Assembly (NCBI GenBank): GCA_937893155.1
Contig: CALBGU010000008.1
Coordinates: 1 to 15,473 of the forward strand
DNA from: an uncultured Treponema sp.
GTDB taxonomy: Bacteria > Spirochaetota > Spirochaetia > Treponematales > Treponemataceae
DNA length: 15,473 nucleotides
Reading direction: 5' to 3'
Position numbers and translations under genes: made by a program. The notes below the pieces were generated by a model, which saw nothing but the letters and a program-made list of their open reading frames with translations, searched no databases and was not told the origin of the DNA. Below, piece after piece: positions 13,116 to 15,473 of the stretch (position 1 is its first letter; each line of letters begins with the position of its first letter).

Positions 13116-13583
13116 TCAACTCTGCGTTTTTTGCAAAAACTCGCCTTGTTCAATCGGGAGATTCTGCTCGTATGCCGTGCGGTTCGCTTCAATTTCGTCG
13201 AATGACCACAGCCGCCCCTTGTTCATTCCGGCGCAATCCGCGGCGATTTCAGTCCACGATTGCTTGCTTTCCACAATCCACGACCAAAACGGCCACGTTG
13301 AACACTGCACGGGACGCGCTTCATACGCACTGCACCCGCTTTTCCACAACACGCAATCATAGTTTTTCATCTCTTTAAGCGCCAAAACCTGCTTGCCGTA
13401 GTAATAATTGACCCAGCGGCAGTATTTTTCCACAAAATCCGTCCGCGACAACTTAAAAAATCCGCACAACGCGTCCAAATCGCGCCACGAAAGATACACA
13501 AATCCCGGCGACTGCCCGCAGCACACCGAACAGCGCGCACAGCCAAAATGAAGCCCGTCTTTATACCATTTTTCTGTATTCAT
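13116..13583 (-). CDS. YkgJ-family cysteine cluster (CxxCxxCC) protein
   Basis: A 155-residue cytoplasmic protein. The motif CARCSVCC (Cys15, Cys18, Cys21, Cys22) defines the YkgJ zinc/iron-chelating family, and the later DCVLWKSGCSAYEARPVQCSTWPF block adds the conserved Cys, the A-RP-QC motif and the WPF. Members bind a metal or Fe-S cluster; the physiological role is not settled. The ATG at 13583 is one base from the stop codon of the Rsm22-type gene upstream, and only a weak GAG lies before it, so translation is probably coupled to that gene. The mcp gene downstream has its own promoter. Confidence 0.9.
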   Translation of the reverse strand: MNTEKWYKDGLHFGCARCSVCCGQSPGFVYLSWRDLDALCGFFKLSRTDFVEKYCRWVNYYYGKQVLALKEMKNYDCVLWKSGCSAYEARPVQCSTWPFWSWIVESKQSWTEIAADCAGMNKGRLWSFDEIEANRTAYEQNLPIEQGEFLQKTQS

Positions 13584-13584
13584 T

Positions 13585-14946
13585 TTATTTTCTCACAACC
13601 GTCTGAATAAATGCCCCTGATTTTTCATCGCGCGGCAACGACTTCACCGAGTCTTTCGTTTTCTTTTCAGAAAGCTCAACCAAATCGCCAGAACAGAGCT
13701 CTATGCGCATCGGTTTCCCGTCCACCAACAGCGAAAGCCCGTCCGCCGTGCAAGCGTAATGCCCTGTTTTGTGTCCGTCAAGGCGGATTTTATCCGATGC
13801 AATGCGGAACAGCGGGCTGGTGAGCGGCGGTTCTTTTGCGTTCAACCGCACAAAAACGTAACTCAAAACCGCACGGTCTTTGGGCAATTTTGCATTTTCG
13901 GACAATTTGAGCAATTTTTTCGGCGCGTCCAACGTGGAAAAGGCAAAGTTGCACCATTTTCCCGCGCGCCCATTTTTGCCGTGCCGCTGACCGTTCATCG
14001 GACATTCTTGAAAATGCGGACACGGAGAAAGAACGCCGTAACTCCGCCGAATCAACGCCGCGCGCAAAAGCGAAATAAAGCGCGCCGCAAGCGGAACGCC
14101 CGGCTCAATAACCAAAATCGACGGATTTTTTCGCGCGTCCTCGCTTCCCGTGTCGGCGTAGCTCATCAGCGCAAGCGCCTGCTTTTTCGCAAGCAGTTCA
14201 AGATTCGCCTCGCCCTCGCCGAGCGTTTCGTTAAACATATTCGCAGACGTGATAAGCGCGGCTTTGTGCTTTATGCTCGTGCCGATGCCCCCTTTCACGC
14301 GGATAATCTTCCACGCACATTCCCCGCCCAGCCGTGCGGCAACGCTCAAAAAGAGGTCTTCGCCCAGCGCAAGCGAATTCTGCGAATAATCAAGACAATA
14401 CCACGTCAGCGATTTCGCGCGCAATTCAGGACGCGAAAGATACAGCGCAATCGGCACGGTGAGCGGACCTGAACCGATGTCAAGACAAAAATCGCCGTCT
14501 GCAAGCGCAAAACTATCGGCAGGAAGCGAAGCAAAAAGCCGTGTGAGCCGCACCAGATTCCACCACGTAAAATAATGCGCATACGCCGTGAGCGCGGTCG
14601 TTTCATTCATATAGCCCATTCGGCGCTCGCTCCGTTCGCTCGTGAGGGCACGCGACAGATTCGCGATGTCTTTGCTCAAAAGCGTGCGTTGCTTGGCATT
14701 GAGCGGACGCACGCCTTGGATTATCGCATCAAAATCGTCGAGGATTGCTTTTGCGTCGGCAGGGATTTTTTCGCGGTCAAACAGTTTCATCACGCGCTTC
14801 ACCGCTACTGGCGGTCTCTCAAAAAACGCTGTTTTTTTTTCAAAAGACGGTGCCTCGTTCGAGTGCGTTTTTTGAAAATCAGTCTTTGCCTGTCGTTTTC
14901 TCGGAATATTTTTGTAGAACGGCTGTGCCGTCGCTTCGTTCGTCAT
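13585..14946 (-). CDS. Rsm22/METTL17-type small-subunit ribosomal methyltransferase-like protein
   Basis: A 453-residue protein of the Rsm22 family (PF09243), known from mitochondria and bacteria as a SAM-dependent-methyltransferase-fold factor for small ribosomal subunit assembly. The SAM-binding loop FCLDIGSGPLTVPIAL (153-168) is followed by the acidic strand end CLDYS (184-188). SANMFNETLGEG (234-245) and VIEPGVP (279-285) are typical. The cysteine set SPCPHFQECP (307-316) with KWCNF (330-334) is the Fe-S-binding signature of this family. The start is taken as the ATG at 14946; an upstream in-frame codon at 15009 would translate tandem repeat DNA. A TATACT -10-like box (14963-14968) lies 16 bases before it and GGGAGA is a distant ribosome binding site. 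Followed without gap by the CxxCxxCC protein. Confidence 0.88.
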   Translation of the reverse strand: MTNEATAQPFYKNIPRKRQAKTDFQKTHSNEAPSFEKKTAFFERPPVAVKRVMKLFDREKIPADAKAILDDFDAIIQGVRPLNAKQRTLLSKDIANLSRALTSERSERRMGYMNETTALTAYAHYFTWWNLVRLTRLFASLPADSFALADGDFCLDIGSGPLTVPIALYLSRPELRAKSLTWYCLDYSQNSLALGEDLFLSVAARLGGECAWKIIRVKGGIGTSIKHKAALITSANMFNETLGEGEANLELLAKKQALALMSYADTGSEDARKNPSILVIEPGVPLAARFISLLRAALIRRSYGVLSPCPHFQECPMNGQRHGKNGRAGKWCNFAFSTLDAPKKLLKLSENAKLPKDRAVLSYVFVRLNAKEPPLTSPLFRIASDKIRLDGHKTGHYACTADGLSLLVDGKPMRIELCSGDLVELSEKKTKDSVKSLPRDEKSGAFIQTVVRK

Positions 14947-14980
14947 CAGTAAAAATCTCCCTAGTATATTTTTTTTCTCT

Positions 14981-15174
14981 TTCCCGTGCGGGAATTCCTC
15001 AAAAAACATTTTTTCGACCTTTTCCCGTGCAGGAATTCCTCAAAAAAATCATTTTTCCGCCTTTTCCCGTGCGGGAATTCCTCAAAAAATCATTTTTCCG
15101 CCTTTTCCCGCGTAGGAATTACCAAAAAAAACATTTTTCCGCCTTTTCCCGCGTGGGAATTCCTCAAAAAATCA
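14981..15174. repeat. Five 41-42-bp tandem repeats
   Basis: The core TTCCCG...GGAATTCCTC starts at 14981, 15022, 15064, 15105 and 15146, periods 41, 42, 41 and 41. Each unit reads about TTCCC-GTGC-GGGAATTCCTC followed by an A-run, CATTTTTCCGCCTT. TTCCC/GGGAA is a 5-bp dyad in units 1, 3 and 5, weakened by one base in units 2 and 4; the loop is GTGC in units 1-3 and GCGT in 4-5. The array fills the gap between the decayed acetyltransferase and the Rsm22-type gene. Confidence 0.92.
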
Positions 15175-15464
15175 GTTCGCAAGGCATTTTTCCATAAGAA
15201 AGAAAAGCCCTTTGCGCCACTGTGCCTCGCCCGTTTTGTAAAGCCTACGCGCTCGTAGAGTTTGAGAGTCTGCGTGGCAAGACCGCGGCTCTGAAAATCG
15301 GGGTGAACACACAAGCGATGAATGATTCTATACGCGCCGCGGCATTTCCAGTCTGCCGTTTTGTATTCTTCATCGCAGTCGCTATTCAGCGCGTACACCA
15401 CGGCGATTCGCTTTGTGCCGCGTGCCTGTAATTCATTTTTGTTCCTTTTTTTCTTCCCTGCTTA
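15172..15464 (-). pseudogene. Decayed GNAT acetyltransferase
   Basis: The minus strand from about 15461 reads NELQARGTKRIAVVYALNS..., then YRIIHRLCVHPDFQSRGLATQTL, the acetyl-CoA-binding loop of GNAT N-acetyltransferases (R-G-L-A). Three lesions are visible. The N-terminal half is missing: the frame is closed by a stop at 15462-15464, and the only ATG with a ribosome binding site (15436) is in a different frame. About 25-30 residues between TQTL and KLYERVGF are deleted. Near 15234-15237 an A-run is one base short: adding one A restores GFTKTGEAQWRKGLFF and the ending LMEKCLAN with a stop at 15172-15174. Without it the frame runs into the tandem repeats to 15090. The decay could partly be assembly error at the A-run, but the deletions are not explained that way. 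Confidence 0.7.
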
Positions 15465-15473
15465 TTTATTCAA

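Noticed and set aside
14622..14642. Inserted GAGCGAACGGAGCGAGC-type motif in rsm22
   Set aside because: A short Ser-Glu-Arg repeat is visible in the protein, but such strings arise often in coding DNA and the frame is not disturbed; nothing supports an insertion.
14947..15009. Start of the Rsm22-type protein at 15009
   Set aside because: The extra residues are translated from tandem-repeat unit 1 and from a T-rich stretch; no ribosome binding site supports that start.
14981..15174. CRISPR array
   Set aside because: The whole 41-42-bp unit is conserved, with no unique spacers between repeats, no cas genes nearby, and the dyad is only 5 bp; it is a tandem minisatellite.

Overview
The window looks like part of a spirochaete chromosome, most likely a host- or rumen-associated Treponema. 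This is inferred from protein style (LpoB-like/beta-barrel envelope protein, lipoproteins, OmpA with an altered peptidoglycan pocket, a large MCP, GTP-type PEP carboxykinase) and from AT-rich, hairpin-laden intergenic DNA. No rRNA, tRNA, phage, transposase or CRISPR locus is visible.

Layout. (1) 2-457: the 3' end of GTP-dependent PEP carboxykinase (+), with a strong terminator. (2) 579-938: an XRE-type regulator (-), divergent from a two-gene envelope operon, 1110-3099 (+): an LpoB-like/beta-barrel protein, then a lipoprotein with a YfaP/DUF2135-like domain. (3) 3430-4437: a Gfo/Idh/MocA oxidoreductase (+), convergent with an OmpA-family protein at 4493-5707 (-). (4) 5708-6268: a 561-bp non-coding segment packed with inverted repeats, a 21-bp-phased dyad repeat and a REP-like palindrome. 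(5) 6269-7681: a short RecQ helicase (+), meeting head-on a small membrane protein (7683-7895, -) and a YczE-type membrane protein (7970-8626, -). (6) 8859-10919: a GH42 beta-galactosidase-like protein (+) whose catalytic acid/base motif is lost. (7) 11007-12983: a methyl-accepting chemotaxis protein (-), sharing a bidirectional terminator with the GH42 gene. (8) 13116-14946: an Rsm22-type methyltransferase and a CxxCxxCC (YkgJ) protein in tight tandem (-). (9) 14981-15174: five 41-42-bp tandem repeats, followed by a decayed GNAT acetyltransferase gene (-) up to the window edge.

Working together. PEPCK (central carbon), the oxidoreductase and the GH42 protein (possible sugar metabolism), the MCP (chemotaxis) and the envelope proteins fit a motile fermentative spirochaete, but the genes form several small transcription units rather than one pathway. 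The clearest functional units are the envelope operon with its divergent regulator, and the Rsm22-YkgJ pair.

The most unusual signals are: four genes without a usable Shine-Dalgarno whose -10 box sits 6-7 nt before the ATG (predicted leaderless mRNAs); the 21-bp phased repeat; the GH42 protein with Arg in place of its acid/base Glu; a terminator cassette present downstream of two unrelated genes; and a three-armed inverted repeat in front of the envelope operon.
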